Assembly (NCBI GenBank): GCA_016742125.1
Contig: JACVCM010000079.1
Coordinates: forward strand, 1 to 14,394
Length of the DNA: 14,394 nucleotides
DNA from: Sphingomonadaceae bacterium
GTDB taxonomy: Bacteria > Pseudomonadota > Alphaproteobacteria > Sphingomonadales > Sphingomonadaceae
Direction of reading: 5' to 3'
The notes beneath the pieces were generated by a model. The model was not told where the DNA came from, made no database searches, and was given only the letters and a program-made list of their open reading frames with translations. Made by a program: the position numbers and the translations under genes. Positions 1-6,711 of the stretch are shown here, piece by piece (position 1 is the first letter of the stretch; each line of letters opens with the position of its first letter).

Positions 1-2
1 CG

Positions 3-413
3 GCGCCCACTCCCCAAAGCGCCGGGGCCATACGCGCTCGTTATTGGGCACGGATCAAAAATCCGCGCAGTTTGCCGGATTTGCTCAGCTGCAAGATAGA
101 CTTGCGAAAGTTGGCCGGGGGGCTTGTGAAAGCTGCCAGGAAGGAAGCCCCATCATCGCTCGCCACCCAGCTTGCAAATGCGCTATCCGTTATATCGATA
201 CCTACCGATATGCTGATCGCGGCCAAGGACACAACAGGATTGGCTTTCGCGGACGCATGGAACGCCAGTCTGTTTGCACAGGTGCACATAAACGAAAAAG
301 TCCGCATGTCTTCATTCGATACCGCCTCACATAGTTTTGCCGATATGAGTTCAAGGAACTGGCTTTACGAGCATGTTGCAGGCTGCCTTGCGCAGCAAAG
401 CTCCCTGGATTGA
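3..413 (+). CDS. C-terminal part of a probable alpha/beta hydrolase, possibly exosortase A system-associated hydrolase 1 (5' end outside window)
   Basis: The frame is open from the first bases of the window to TGA at 411-413, so this is the last 136 codons of a gene that starts upstream; internal ATG codons are not needed as starts. Visible features are RYWARIKNP near the left end, a central IPTDMLIAAKDTTG stretch that fits the beta strand plus acid-residue loop of an alpha/beta hydrolase, and TASHSFA near the end, where the catalytic histidine of the fold would lie. The order of an Arg/Trp-rich cap-like segment, a D-containing loop and an HSFA motif resembles, from memory, the serine hydrolases annotated as exosortase A system-associated hydrolase 1. 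The nucleophile region lies outside the window, so neither the family nor the activity is secure. It converges on the Fnr-type gene with 17 bases between the stops, and no clear terminator hairpin lies in that gap. Confidence 0.5.
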   Translation, partial: APTPQSAGAIRARYWARIKNPRSLPDLLSCKIDLRKLAGGLVKAARKEAPSSLATQLANALSVISIPTDMLIAAKDTTGLAFADAWNASLFAQVHINEKVRMSSFDTASHSFADMSSRNWLYEHVAGCLAQQSSLD

Positions 414-430
414 CAGGAACGGACCGGTAA

Positions 431-1132
431 TCAGGCCGCAGCAGCGAGATCCTGCAAACGACTCCGATCCTGAATGACCACCATCCGGCGGTCGGGCAAA
501 TCTATGACGCCCGCTGCTTTCAGACGCGACAGTTGACGACTGACGGTTTCGATAGTCAGCCCAAGGAGATCGCCGATTTGCTGGCGATCGAGCGGAAGTT
601 CGAAGCGGTCCAGATCGACTTGTTCGGTTGAGCACCCGGTTTCGCCCATCCGGGTCGACAGTTCCAGAAGCAATGTCGCAATACGTTCATTGGCGGTCTT
701 TTTGCCCAGCAACAACATCCATTCGCGCGTTCGGTCGAGTTCGTCGAGCGTCCGGCGGAGCAGCCGGTGTTCGAGTTCAGGATGTTGGCGAGAGAAACGG
801 TCGAAGGCGGCCCTCGAAAAAATGCACAAATCTGCATCGGTCAATGCGGTAATGCTGTATGGACTTTGCTGTCCGAAAGGACGTCCGATAAAATCCGACG
901 GAAAAAGGATGCCGACGATCTGTTCGCGGCCATCGGCTGTGCTCATCGACAGTTTCAGTACGCCATCGATAACATTGGCCACCACCAACGCATCTTCGCC
1001 TTCCCAAACGACGGTTTGTCCCTTGAGTACTCTCTGCTTGCGGCCCAACTGGCCCAAGGCTTCAAGCTCGTCAGGCTGAAGCCCGCCGCAGACCGCGCGG
1101 TTGCGGACAACACATTGGGAACAGTCTTTCAT
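431..1132 (-). CDS. fnrL: Fnr/FnrL-type Crp-family oxygen-responsive transcription regulator
   Basis: A 233-residue cytoplasmic Crp/Fnr-family regulator. Cysteines 4, 7 and 15 (spacing C-x2-C-x7-C) plus Cys103 in DADLCIF match the four ligands of the oxygen-labile [4Fe-4S] cluster in alphaproteobacterial FnrL/FnrN proteins, so this is probably a true oxygen sensor rather than a FixK-like protein without a cluster. The cyclic-nucleotide-binding-like beta barrel spans about residues 25-110, the dimer helix about 112-145, and the winged helix-turn-helix about 180-225. The recognition helix reads IETVSRQLSR, keeping the E-x2-S-R residues that read TTGAT half-sites in FNR. In the family this protein switches on low-oxygen respiration and related genes. 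It has its own transcription direction with the hydrolase upstream (47 bp apart). The ATG at 1132 gives the N-terminal cysteine motif at the usual distance. The family call is strong; the gene name is by motif resemblance. Confidence 0.88.
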   Translation of the reverse strand: MKDCSQCVVRNRAVCGGLQPDELEALGQLGRKQRVLKGQTVVWEGEDALVVANVIDGVLKLSMSTADGREQIVGILFPSDFIGRPFGQQSPYSITALTDADLCIFSRAAFDRFSRQHPELEHRLLRRTLDELDRTREWMLLLGKKTANERIATLLLELSTRMGETGCSTEQVDLDRFELPLDRQQIGDLLGLTIETVSRQLSRLKAAGVIDLPDRRMVVIQDRSRLQDLAAAA

Positions 1133-1138
1133 GGCCTC

Positions 1139-1167
1139 TGCTTAGCCGCGGGGGACGGTCGTATCAA
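1139..1167 (-). promoter_or_regulatory. Possible promoter of the fnrL-type gene, giving an almost leaderless mRNA
   Basis: On the minus strand TTGATA (1162-1167) and TAAGCA (1139-1144) are 17 bases apart. Transcription would begin about at the ATG at 1132, which fits the poor ribosome binding site there (only AGAGG two bases before the ATG). The -35 box includes a lone FNR half-site, TTGAT, but no second half is present at the usual spacing. The -10 match is weak. Confidence 0.3.
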
Positions 1168-1179
1168 CCGCCTAGGCCG

Positions 1180-2184
1180 TTAGCGACGACTGACATGCCG
1201 CGTCAGAAAGTCCGTGATGGCGTTGTTGGAAAGATGAGGCTGCTCCATCGGTGTCCAGTGATTTACACCAGCCAGCCGGATAATCTCCGCCTTCGGCGCA
1301 TAAGCAGAAAAATTGTCAATAAAGCCGGATACGAATGTCTTGTCCGCCTCCCCCCATATCAGCAAAGCGGGCACCTTTATGGGGGCGTTGTGGGCGGGCC
1401 AATAGGTGGTTGGTTGTATCTCGCTGACGGGCGGCATGTTCGCGCGATACCAGTTCATGCCGCCGTTGATTGCAAGCGGGTCGGATAGGGCGGCACGAAA
1501 CAGCGCGCCTTCATTGGCCGTCAAATCACCTCGCGCTATCAGCGCGCCATAGGATTGTTGCCAGATTTGGGCGGGCAATTGTCGATCCTTTATGGCGTCC
1601 AAGCCAATGGTGCGGAATATCTGCATGTAGGTAGAACGCTTTTGCTGTTCCGTATCGGCGCGCACGAGACTGAGGAACTGGTTATAGGGCGGTGCGCTCA
1701 TCCCGACGACGGCATGGAGCCTTTTTGGATAACCCTGCGCATAGGCAAAGGCGAGCGCCGCACCCCAATCATGGCCGATCAGGGTAAAGCGCTTCCGCCC
1801 ATTCAAATGGCGCGCCAGAGCGTCGATCTGGGCAGCGAGAGTCGCGACGCGATAAGGTTCCAGGTCGACCGGCTTGGCCGACAGACCTGCGCCCAGCCCG
1901 TCGACGGCGACAACGCGGTAATTTGCCTTCAGTGCCTCCATCTGGTCGAACCAGCTGTACCAGAAAGATGGGAAGCCATGATACAGGATGACCAGCGGAC
2001 CTTTGCCGGTTTCGACATAATGCAGACGGTTGTCGCCTTCGCCAAAATAGCCCTCACGATATCCAATCGTGCCGGACTTGGTCGCATTAGCATAACTTAC
2101 CGCAGGATCAGCTGCGGGGCTGGCTTTGGCCCATGACGGCCATATGAGCAGCAGTAGGGCGATAACGACCATTTGTCTTGGCAT
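1180..2184 (-). CDS. Exported alpha/beta hydrolase, epoxide hydrolase / haloalkanoate dehalogenase-like
   Basis: 334 residues with an N-terminal signal peptide (MPRQMVVIALLLLIWPSWAKASPA, likely cut after ASPA or nearby), so it should act in the periplasm. The alpha/beta hydrolase core is clear: oxyanion loop HGFP at 69-72, nucleophile elbow GHDWG at 137-141 with Asp139 as nucleophile, acid candidate Asp281 in IWGEAD, and His309 in NHWTPMEQP. An Asp nucleophile marks epoxide hydrolases and fluoroacetate/haloalkane dehalogenases, not esterases. The cap motif NWYRA (244-248) resembles the NWYR motif whose Tyr activates the ring oxygen in epoxide hydrolases, so I favour that activity. It is divergent from the PQQ dehydrogenase across about 70 bases that carry the 24-bp operator, which implies shared control. 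No ribosome binding site close to the ATG was seen; AGAGGA lies 12 bases before it. A second Met at codon 5 is an alternative start. Confidence 0.85.
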   Translation of the reverse strand: MPRQMVVIALLLLIWPSWAKASPAADPAVSYANATKSGTIGYREGYFGEGDNRLHYVETGKGPLVILYHGFPSFWYSWFDQMEALKANYRVVAVDGLGAGLSAKPVDLEPYRVATLAAQIDALARHLNGRKRFTLIGHDWGAALAFAYAQGYPKRLHAVVGMSAPPYNQFLSLVRADTEQQKRSTYMQIFRTIGLDAIKDRQLPAQIWQQSYGALIARGDLTANEGALFRAALSDPLAINGGMNWYRANMPPVSEIQPTTYWPAHNAPIKVPALLIWGEADKTFVSGFIDNFSAYAPKAEIIRLAGVNHWTPMEQPHLSNNAITDFLTRHVSRR

Positions 2185-2212
2185 TGAACTGCACTATCCT
2201 CTATTGTAATAA
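2184..2212 (+). promoter_or_regulatory. Promoter of the PQQ dehydrogenase-VOC-tetR operon
   Basis: TTGAAC (2184-2189) and TAATAA (2207-2212) are separated by exactly 17 bases, a good match to the housekeeping sigma consensus. Transcription would start near 2219, leaving a leader of about 38 bases before the preferred ATG at 2257. The -10 box lies inside the 24-bp inverted repeat, so a bound regulator would block polymerase. Confidence 0.55.
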
Positions 2213-2223
2213 CCGTCAATAAA
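2200..2223. promoter_or_regulatory. Operator: 24-bp inverted repeat, copy 1 (divergent hydrolase / PQQ dehydrogenase promoter)
   Basis: The core TATTG-N10-CAATA (2202-2221) is a perfect inverted repeat with 5-bp arms. The 24-bp frame matches the copy at 9111-9134 at 21 positions, including the unpaired spacer bases TAATA and CGT. It sits between two divergent genes, over the -10 box of the rightward one. Read leftward it also supplies a TTGACG that could serve as a -35 box for the hydrolase. Length and symmetry suit a TetR-family dimer, and a tetR gene ends the rightward operon; that pairing is inference. Confidence 0.7.
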
Positions 2224-2240
2224 AGCTATCCCGCAATGAT

Positions 2241-2247
2241 GGAGAGG
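2241..2247 (+). promoter_or_regulatory. Ribosome binding site that sets the PQQ dehydrogenase start at 2257
   Basis: GGAGAGG lies nine bases before the ATG at 2257. The earlier in-frame ATGs at 2236 and 2239 have no such site, and starting there would put seven extra residues (MMERIDR) in front of a compact lipoprotein signal. Confidence 0.65.
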
Positions 2248-2256
2248 ATCGACCGG

Positions 2257-4086
2257 ATGGGCAAGCACAGGCGCGCGGTATGTGTTGCTATCGCAATCGG
2301 GACGCTTGCAGGCTGTTCTGCTGCGGAAAAGGGGCTATCCGACGCCGACCGCAAACGCGCCGAAACGCTCTTCGAAGATAATTGCGCCGCCTGCCACAGC
2401 AATGGTGATACCGGCGCACCCACGCGTCCGGCTCTGGAAACCCGAACGCCGGCGGCGATACTGGCATCGCTCGAAACCGGATTGATGCGTGAACAGGGTA
2501 AAGCCCTGACCCCCGAAGACCGCAAGCTGGTCGCGGCGCATCTAGGCGCGAAAGCGGGCAAGGTCGCCGGGCAAATGTGTGATGGCAAGCTACGACTGAA
2601 CAGCAAGCCGTTGTGGAATCGTTGGGGCAACGGAATCGAGAACCACCGTTATCAGCCGGCATCGATCGGAGGTCTGACACCGGCCAATGTCGGCACTCTC
2701 GAACTGAAATGGGCGTTCGGATTCCCGAACGCTGCCCGTGCGCGGTCGCAGCCTGCCGTGACCGACGAAGTGATTTTCACCGGCAGCCAGGACGGCCGGG
2801 TTTACGCGCTGGACACGCAAAGCGGTTGCATATGGTGGACTTTCGATGCCGAGAGCGAAGTGCGCAGCGCGCCTACCCTGGGAGAGGATGGCCGGCTTTA
2901 CTTCGGCGATTTCAACGCAAACATATATGCCGTGGAGGCGGCAACGGGCCAACTGGTCTGGAAGAAATCAGTCAAGGACCATCCTGCCGGTACGATTACC
3001 GGGTCGCCCACATTGCATGACGGCAGGCTCTATGTGCCGATGTCGTCGACCGAGGTCGTCAGCGCCATGAATGGGGACTATGGCTGTTGCACCTTCCGCG
3101 GCGGCGTGACCGCGCTTGACGCGAAAGACGGCCGTAAACTGTGGCGGATGCACACCACGGCCGCGCCGAAACAGACGACAAAAAACAAAAATGGCGTCAT
3201 GAATTTCGGTCCGTCCGGCGCGCCTGTCTGGTCGTCCCCGACGGTCGATACCAAACGCGGATTGCTCTATATCGGCACCGGCGAAAATTATTCGACGCCG
3301 GCCAATGACATGAGCGATTCGATCATCGCGCTGGACATCGGCACCGGGCGTGTTCGCTGGGTTCAGCAGATGATCAAGGGCGACGCGTGGAACGCGTCCT
3401 GCGGAATTCACAGCAACAACATCAACTGCCCCAGGGAAGACGGCCCCGACCTCGATTTCGGGGCGCCGCCGATACTGGCCAAGGCCGCGGATGGACGTGA
3501 CATCATTCTTGCAGGACAAAAATCGGGCATGATCTACGCACTCGACCCCGAAAATGGCGGGAAGCTGTTGTGGGAGCAGCGTGCAGGCATGGGCGGCTTC
3601 AATGGCGGCGTCCACTGGGGGATGGCGACCGATGGTCGGGCGCTTTATGCAGGAATTGCCGACACGCCTGGTAATAAAGGCGCGGTCGGACCGCCGCGTC
3701 AGGGCATGCATGCTTTCGATGTGGCATCCGGCAAACCGCTTTGGAGCAAGATCGAACCTTATGTTTGCCAGGAAGCCAAACATGAATGCCGTACTGCCCT
3801 GTCGGCTGGCGTGACACTGACCGACGGCATTGTTTTCGCAGGTGCGCTAAACGGCATATTGCGGGCCTATTCGACGCGGGACGGCAGCATATTGTGGACA
3901 ACCGACACGCGGCGCGATTGGCCCACCATCAACGGCGTCAAAGGCTATGGCGGGGCAATCGATTCCGCCGGGCCGGTCGTCGCCGGCGGGCTTTTGATCG
4001 TCAATTCGGGCTATGACAAATTCGGCCAGATACCGGGCAATGTTTTACTGGTGTTCGGTCCCAGGGAAAACAGGAAAAAGAAATGA
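2257..4086 (+). CDS. PQQ- and haem c-dependent lipoprotein dehydrogenase, polyvinyl-alcohol dehydrogenase-like
   Basis: 609 residues from the preferred ATG. The N-terminus MGKHRR, a short hydrophobic stretch and the lipobox LAGC with Cys20 point to a lipoprotein facing the periplasm. A small cytochrome c domain follows (about 30-100): CAACH at 43-47 binds haem c, and Met77 in GLMREQG is the likely second axial ligand. The rest is a quinoprotein beta-propeller opened by WNRWGNGIENHRYQP and KWAFGFP, as in polyvinyl-alcohol dehydrogenase (cytochrome), EC 1.1.2.6. Repeated DGRVYALD / G-x-W propeller motifs are clear. The adjacent cysteines 277-278 (CCTF) match the vicinal disulfide found near PQQ in this superfamily, and Asp400 in DLDFGAPP is a likely active-site Asp. 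It should oxidise secondary or bulky alcohols and pass electrons to the attached haem. It is first in a three-gene operon and its stop overlaps the next start (ATGA). The true substrate is unknown; a PVA hydrolase gene is not beside it. Confidence 0.85.
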   Translation: MGKHRRAVCVAIAIGTLAGCSAAEKGLSDADRKRAETLFEDNCAACHSNGDTGAPTRPALETRTPAAILASLETGLMREQGKALTPEDRKLVAAHLGAKAGKVAGQMCDGKLRLNSKPLWNRWGNGIENHRYQPASIGGLTPANVGTLELKWAFGFPNAARARSQPAVTDEVIFTGSQDGRVYALDTQSGCIWWTFDAESEVRSAPTLGEDGRLYFGDFNANIYAVEAATGQLVWKKSVKDHPAGTITGSPTLHDGRLYVPMSSTEVVSAMNGDYGCCTFRGGVTALDAKDGRKLWRMHTTAAPKQTTKNKNGVMNFGPSGAPVWSSPTVDTKRGLLYIGTGENYSTPANDMSDSIIALDIGTGRVRWVQQMIKGDAWNASCGIHSNNINCPREDGPDLDFGAPPILAKAADGRDIILAGQKSGMIYALDPENGGKLLWEQRAGMGGFNGGVHWGMATDGRALYAGIADTPGNKGAVGPPRQGMHAFDVASGKPLWSKIEPYVCQEAKHECRTALSAGVTLTDGIVFAGALNGILRAYSTRDGSILWTTDTRRDWPTINGVKGYGGAIDSAGPVVAGGLLIVNSGYDKFGQIPGNVLLVFGPRENRKKK

Positions 4087-5117
4087 AACGCGCATTTGCG
4101 GCGATCATCGCCATCGGAATGATGCTTGCACCCCAGCTAGCGGCTGCGCAGGGCGGGGGCATCGCACAATCGCTGGAGGGGCGCCCGCACCTGGGGATGC
4201 ATCATGCCGCGATTACCGTATCCGACATCGACGCCACAGTCGCTTTTTATTCGAAAGCCGTGCCTTACAAGGTCGTCAAGCGGTACAGGGTCAAGGGGTC
4301 GGCCTTTCCCAAATCGATTCTCGGCAAAAGACACAAGACCGTCGACATAGCACTTATCGAAATGCCGACCGGCTTTATCCAGTTGATGGACTTCGAGCCA
4401 GGCAAGCCCGCCGCGCCAAATGCCCGCCCTGTCATCGGTCCCGGCTACACGCATATATGTTTCCAATCCCCGTCCAAGGACCCCGCGATATTACGCTTCA
4501 TGGCAGCGGGACTTCAGATCATTTCGCGCTTCGGCAAACCCGATGGAGTCGATATCGGCGGCTATGGCGTGCGCTATGCATATGGCCGCGATCCCGACGG
4601 CATCATGATCGAGAATGAATCGCTCGACGCGCCCAAACGGAGTGAGGCAAGCTGGATCACGCATATCGCCAACACCGTGCACGATCGTGACATGATGCTG
4701 GGCTTTTACGAGAAATTGTTAGGCCACAAGGCACATCGGACGATCGAGCAGGAAAACCGGCCGCGCCTCGATGACGTCGCGGGCATCGACAATCTGTCGA
4801 TCAAGGGCGGCTGGTTCAATGTCGGCAATATGGAGCTTGAGGTCTGGGAATATGTCCGGCCGAAAACACCTGCGCCTGCTGGCCGGAAAATGCTCGATGA
4901 AGTGGGATATAATGCATTCTCGCTGGAGGTTGCCGACCTGAAAGCCGAACAAGCGCGCCTGAAAACGGCGGGCATAGCGCTTGTCGGCAAGCCCGTGAAA
5001 ATCGGAGGCTGGAAGGTGCAATATGGTTATGACCCCGAAGGCAATCTGTTTTCGGTGCAGCAGAACCTGACCGCAGATGCATCGGAATCGGTTGCAGGGC
5101 GTACCATGCGGCAATGA
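4083..5117 (+). CDS. Exported two-domain VOC (glyoxalase/extradiol dioxygenase fold) protein
   Basis: 344 residues. The N-terminus (MKRAFAAIIAIGMMLAPQLAAAQ) is a clear Sec signal peptide cut after AAAQ or nearby, so the protein should be periplasmic. Two VOC modules follow: one at about 36-180, beginning HLGMHHAAITVSDIDATVAFY and ending DPDGIMIENES, and one at about 190-328, beginning WITHIANTVHDRDMMLGFYE and ending DPEGNLFSVQQN. Candidate metal ligands are His40/41, His124 and Glu177 in the first half and His194 with Glu251/253 in the second. The second half lacks an obvious end-strand Glu, so probably only one site is active. VOC enzymes open rings, isomerise or move groups next to carbonyls; the reaction here cannot be told. 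Its ATG overlaps the dehydrogenase stop, and AGGAAAAAG just before it serves as ribosome binding site. Translational coupling suggests it acts on the dehydrogenase product. Confidence 0.8.
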   Translation: MKRAFAAIIAIGMMLAPQLAAAQGGGIAQSLEGRPHLGMHHAAITVSDIDATVAFYSKAVPYKVVKRYRVKGSAFPKSILGKRHKTVDIALIEMPTGFIQLMDFEPGKPAAPNARPVIGPGYTHICFQSPSKDPAILRFMAAGLQIISRFGKPDGVDIGGYGVRYAYGRDPDGIMIENESLDAPKRSEASWITHIANTVHDRDMMLGFYEKLLGHKAHRTIEQENRPRLDDVAGIDNLSIKGGWFNVGNMELEVWEYVRPKTPAPAGRKMLDEVGYNAFSLEVADLKAEQARLKTAGIALVGKPVKIGGWKVQYGYDPEGNLFSVQQNLTADASESVAGRTMRQ

Positions 5118-5803
5118 CGCGCCGCTTAACACTTGTTCCAAAAGCCGAAAAATATGCTAGCGAAGTCGGCATGCCGACGGCAGCACCCAGGGAAAGACGC
5201 CGCTACAGTCCTGAAAAACGGCGCGAACTTATATTGGACCATACCGCCGACATCGTCGCGCGGGAGGGTGTCGCCACCCTAAGCATCGAACAGATCGGAA
5301 GGGAAGCCGGCGTCAGCAAATCTCTGGTCTATGCCTATTTTCCGAACCTCACCGAGTTGCTGCGCGAACTCTACCAACGTGAAATGAAGCATTTACGGCG
5401 AATGCAGGCGGACGCGGCAGAACATGCGGTAACGTTCGAAGACCTGGTGCGTTCGGTCACCCATGTATATCTTAAATATTATCATGAACGTGGGCTGATT
5501 ATCGAACGCCTGCAAAGCGAACCCAGCGTCACGAAAATCCACGATGCGACCGAATACAGCCGGGACCTGGCGGTTGACTATCTGACCGATATCGTCATCG
5601 CGCATTTCGAACTCCCGCGCGATATTGCGCGTGCTGCGACAGATATTTCGTTCGGGCTTCCCGCATCGGCAGGTTCGTACCTGTTGCGCCACAAAATGGA
5701 TTTGAAAACGGTCGAGGATATTACGGTCACGATGATTATCGCGACATTCCTCAATCTGAAAACCGAATATGTGGCGCGCAAACAGCCATTGAAGCGGAGT
5801 TAA
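5114..5803 (+). CDS. TetR-family transcription regulator, probable local repressor
   Basis: 229 residues from an ATG that overlaps the VOC stop (ATGA). A later Met at codon 20 (5171) is an alternative start and still includes the whole DNA-binding domain. The TetR_N helix-turn-helix covers about residues 34-82: the hydrophobic helix RRELILDHTADIVAREG, then TLSIEQIGREAGVSKSLVYAYFPN with the recognition helix in SKSLVYAYF. The helical C-terminal part (about 95-225) would bind a ligand and dimerise; its sequence is not informative about the ligand. As last gene of the operon it probably regulates its own transcription. The 24-bp inverted repeat at the operon promoter and the near copy before the TonB receptor are the natural binding sites. 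If so, it senses the substrate or an intermediate of the pathway. It converges on the SDR gene with a four-base overlap. Confidence 0.85.
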   Translation: MTRRLTLVPKAEKYASEVGMPTAAPRERRRYSPEKRRELILDHTADIVAREGVATLSIEQIGREAGVSKSLVYAYFPNLTELLRELYQREMKHLRRMQADAAEHAVTFEDLVRSVTHVYLKYYHERGLIIERLQSEPSVTKIHDATEYSRDLAVDYLTDIVIAHFELPRDIARAATDISFGLPASAGSYLLRHKMDLKTVEDITVTMIIATFLNLKTEYVARKQPLKRS

Positions 5804-6570
5804 AGCGGGAAGATCGTATGCCCGCCGTCCAGCACAAGGCATTGACCGGTCATGAACCGGCTCTCCTTTGCCGCCAGATAGACGGCAATGCCTTCCATAT
5901 CTTCAAGCTGGCCGATCTCGCCCGAAGCTGCACGGCGACGGACCCCATCCTGGAATGCCTTGGGCGTATCAAGCGACATTTCGGTTTCGATAAAGCCCGG
6001 GAGAATTGCGTTGGCCCTTATCCCTGCCCGGCCATATTCAATTGCCAACCCACGTACCAGCCCGGCGACCGCCGCCTTGGTGGTCGAATAACCGCTTGCC
6101 ATGGGGATTCCCATCATTCCCGCGATGGACGAGGTCACGACAAGACTGCCGGGCTTTTTCGCTTCTAACCAATGACGTATCGCTAGCTGAAATGAGGTGA
6201 TCACGCTTTGAACGTTGAGGTCGGTTGTCGATTGCCAGTCGGCGCGCGATTGTTGGTGGAATGGCCCGCGCACGCCGGAGCCACCCGCATTGGCAAAGAA
6301 GCTGTCGATGCTGCCAAAGCGTGCAAGCGTATCGGCGAAAGCCTTTTCGCTGCCTGCATCGTCGGTCACGTCACAGGCAAATGCGGCGACGTCGCCACCC
6401 AGTGCCTCCAACTCAGCCAAAGCCTTCGCGTTTTTTTCGGCATTGCGACCCCAGATCGCAACCTTCGCGCCCGCCTTGGCCAGCCCCTTTGCCATGGCCA
6501 GCCCAAGACCGGCATTGCCGCCGGTGACGACGGCGACGTGGCCGGAAAGGTCGAAGATCTGCCTGCTCAT
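5800..6570 (-). CDS. Short-chain dehydrogenase/reductase (SDR), NADP-type likely
   Basis: 256 residues, the usual length of a classical SDR, with no signal peptide, so cytoplasmic. The Rossmann motif TGGNAGLG is at 16-23, the structural NAG at 94-96 and the catalytic triad at Ser148, Tyr161 and Lys165 (YSTTK). CDV at 66-68 contacts the adenine ring. After beta-2 the sequence is WGRN with no acidic residue, and Arg42 there favours NADP(H). The PGFIETEM segment and the C-terminal TGQCLVLDGG are typical. It would oxidise an alcohol or reduce a ketone after uptake. A ribosome site GGGAAC lies just before the ATG. Its stop shares TTAA with the tetR stop (5800-5803), so the two transcripts run into each other. 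No copy of the 24-bp operator lies in the 141 bases upstream, so its link to the regulon is by position only. Confidence 0.88.
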   Translation of the reverse strand: MSRQIFDLSGHVAVVTGGNAGLGLAMAKGLAKAGAKVAIWGRNAEKNAKALAELEALGGDVAAFACDVTDDAGSEKAFADTLARFGSIDSFFANAGGSGVRGPFHQQSRADWQSTTDLNVQSVITSFQLAIRHWLEAKKPGSLVVTSSIAGMMGIPMASGYSTTKAAVAGLVRGLAIEYGRAGIRANAILPGFIETEMSLDTPKAFQDGVRRRAASGEIGQLEDMEGIAVYLAAKESRFMTGQCLVLDGGHTIFPL

Positions 6571-6639
6571 ATTGTTCCCATCCCGTGGTTATGCCGGGCT
6601 AACATTGTTCTGCAAAAAAACAAAGTCACTCACAAAAGG

Positions 6640-6667
6640 CCGACGGAGCCGGTGAAGGCTCCGTCGG
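6640..6667 (-). terminator. Rho-independent terminator behind the TonB-dependent receptor gene
   Basis: A perfect 11-bp stem (CCGACGGAGCC at 6640-6650 with GGCTCCGTCGG at 6657-6667) and a six-base loop begin about 45 bases past the receptor stop. On the minus strand the stem is followed by CCTTTTG, a short T-run, with a longer T-run about 20 bases further on. It separates the receptor transcript from the SDR gene downstream. Confidence 0.8.
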
Positions 6668-6711
6668 TGAGGAGAGAATGGCAGACAGATGCTATCGTCT
6701 GCCACGACGTA

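Noticed and set aside
1303..1322. A further copy of the operator half (GTCAATAAAG) inside the hydrolase gene
   Set aside because: Only one arm is present with no partner at ten bases spacing, and it lies in conserved-looking coding sequence.
1180..2184. Oxidised polyvinyl-alcohol hydrolase as partner of the PVA-dehydrogenase-like enzyme
   Set aside because: The nucleophile elbow is GHDWG (Asp), not the Ser-centred motif of that enzyme, and the signal peptide has no lipobox.
2968..3783. Long minus-strand open frame opposite the PQQ dehydrogenase
   Set aside because: It is the antisense of a clearly coding region with strong family motifs; its translation shows no domain and is typical of high-GC shadow frames.
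6571..6639. Operator copy before the SDR gene (ATTGTTC occurs twice, and an A-run)
   Set aside because: Neither element gives the TATTG-N10-CAATA pattern; no supported regulatory site could be named.
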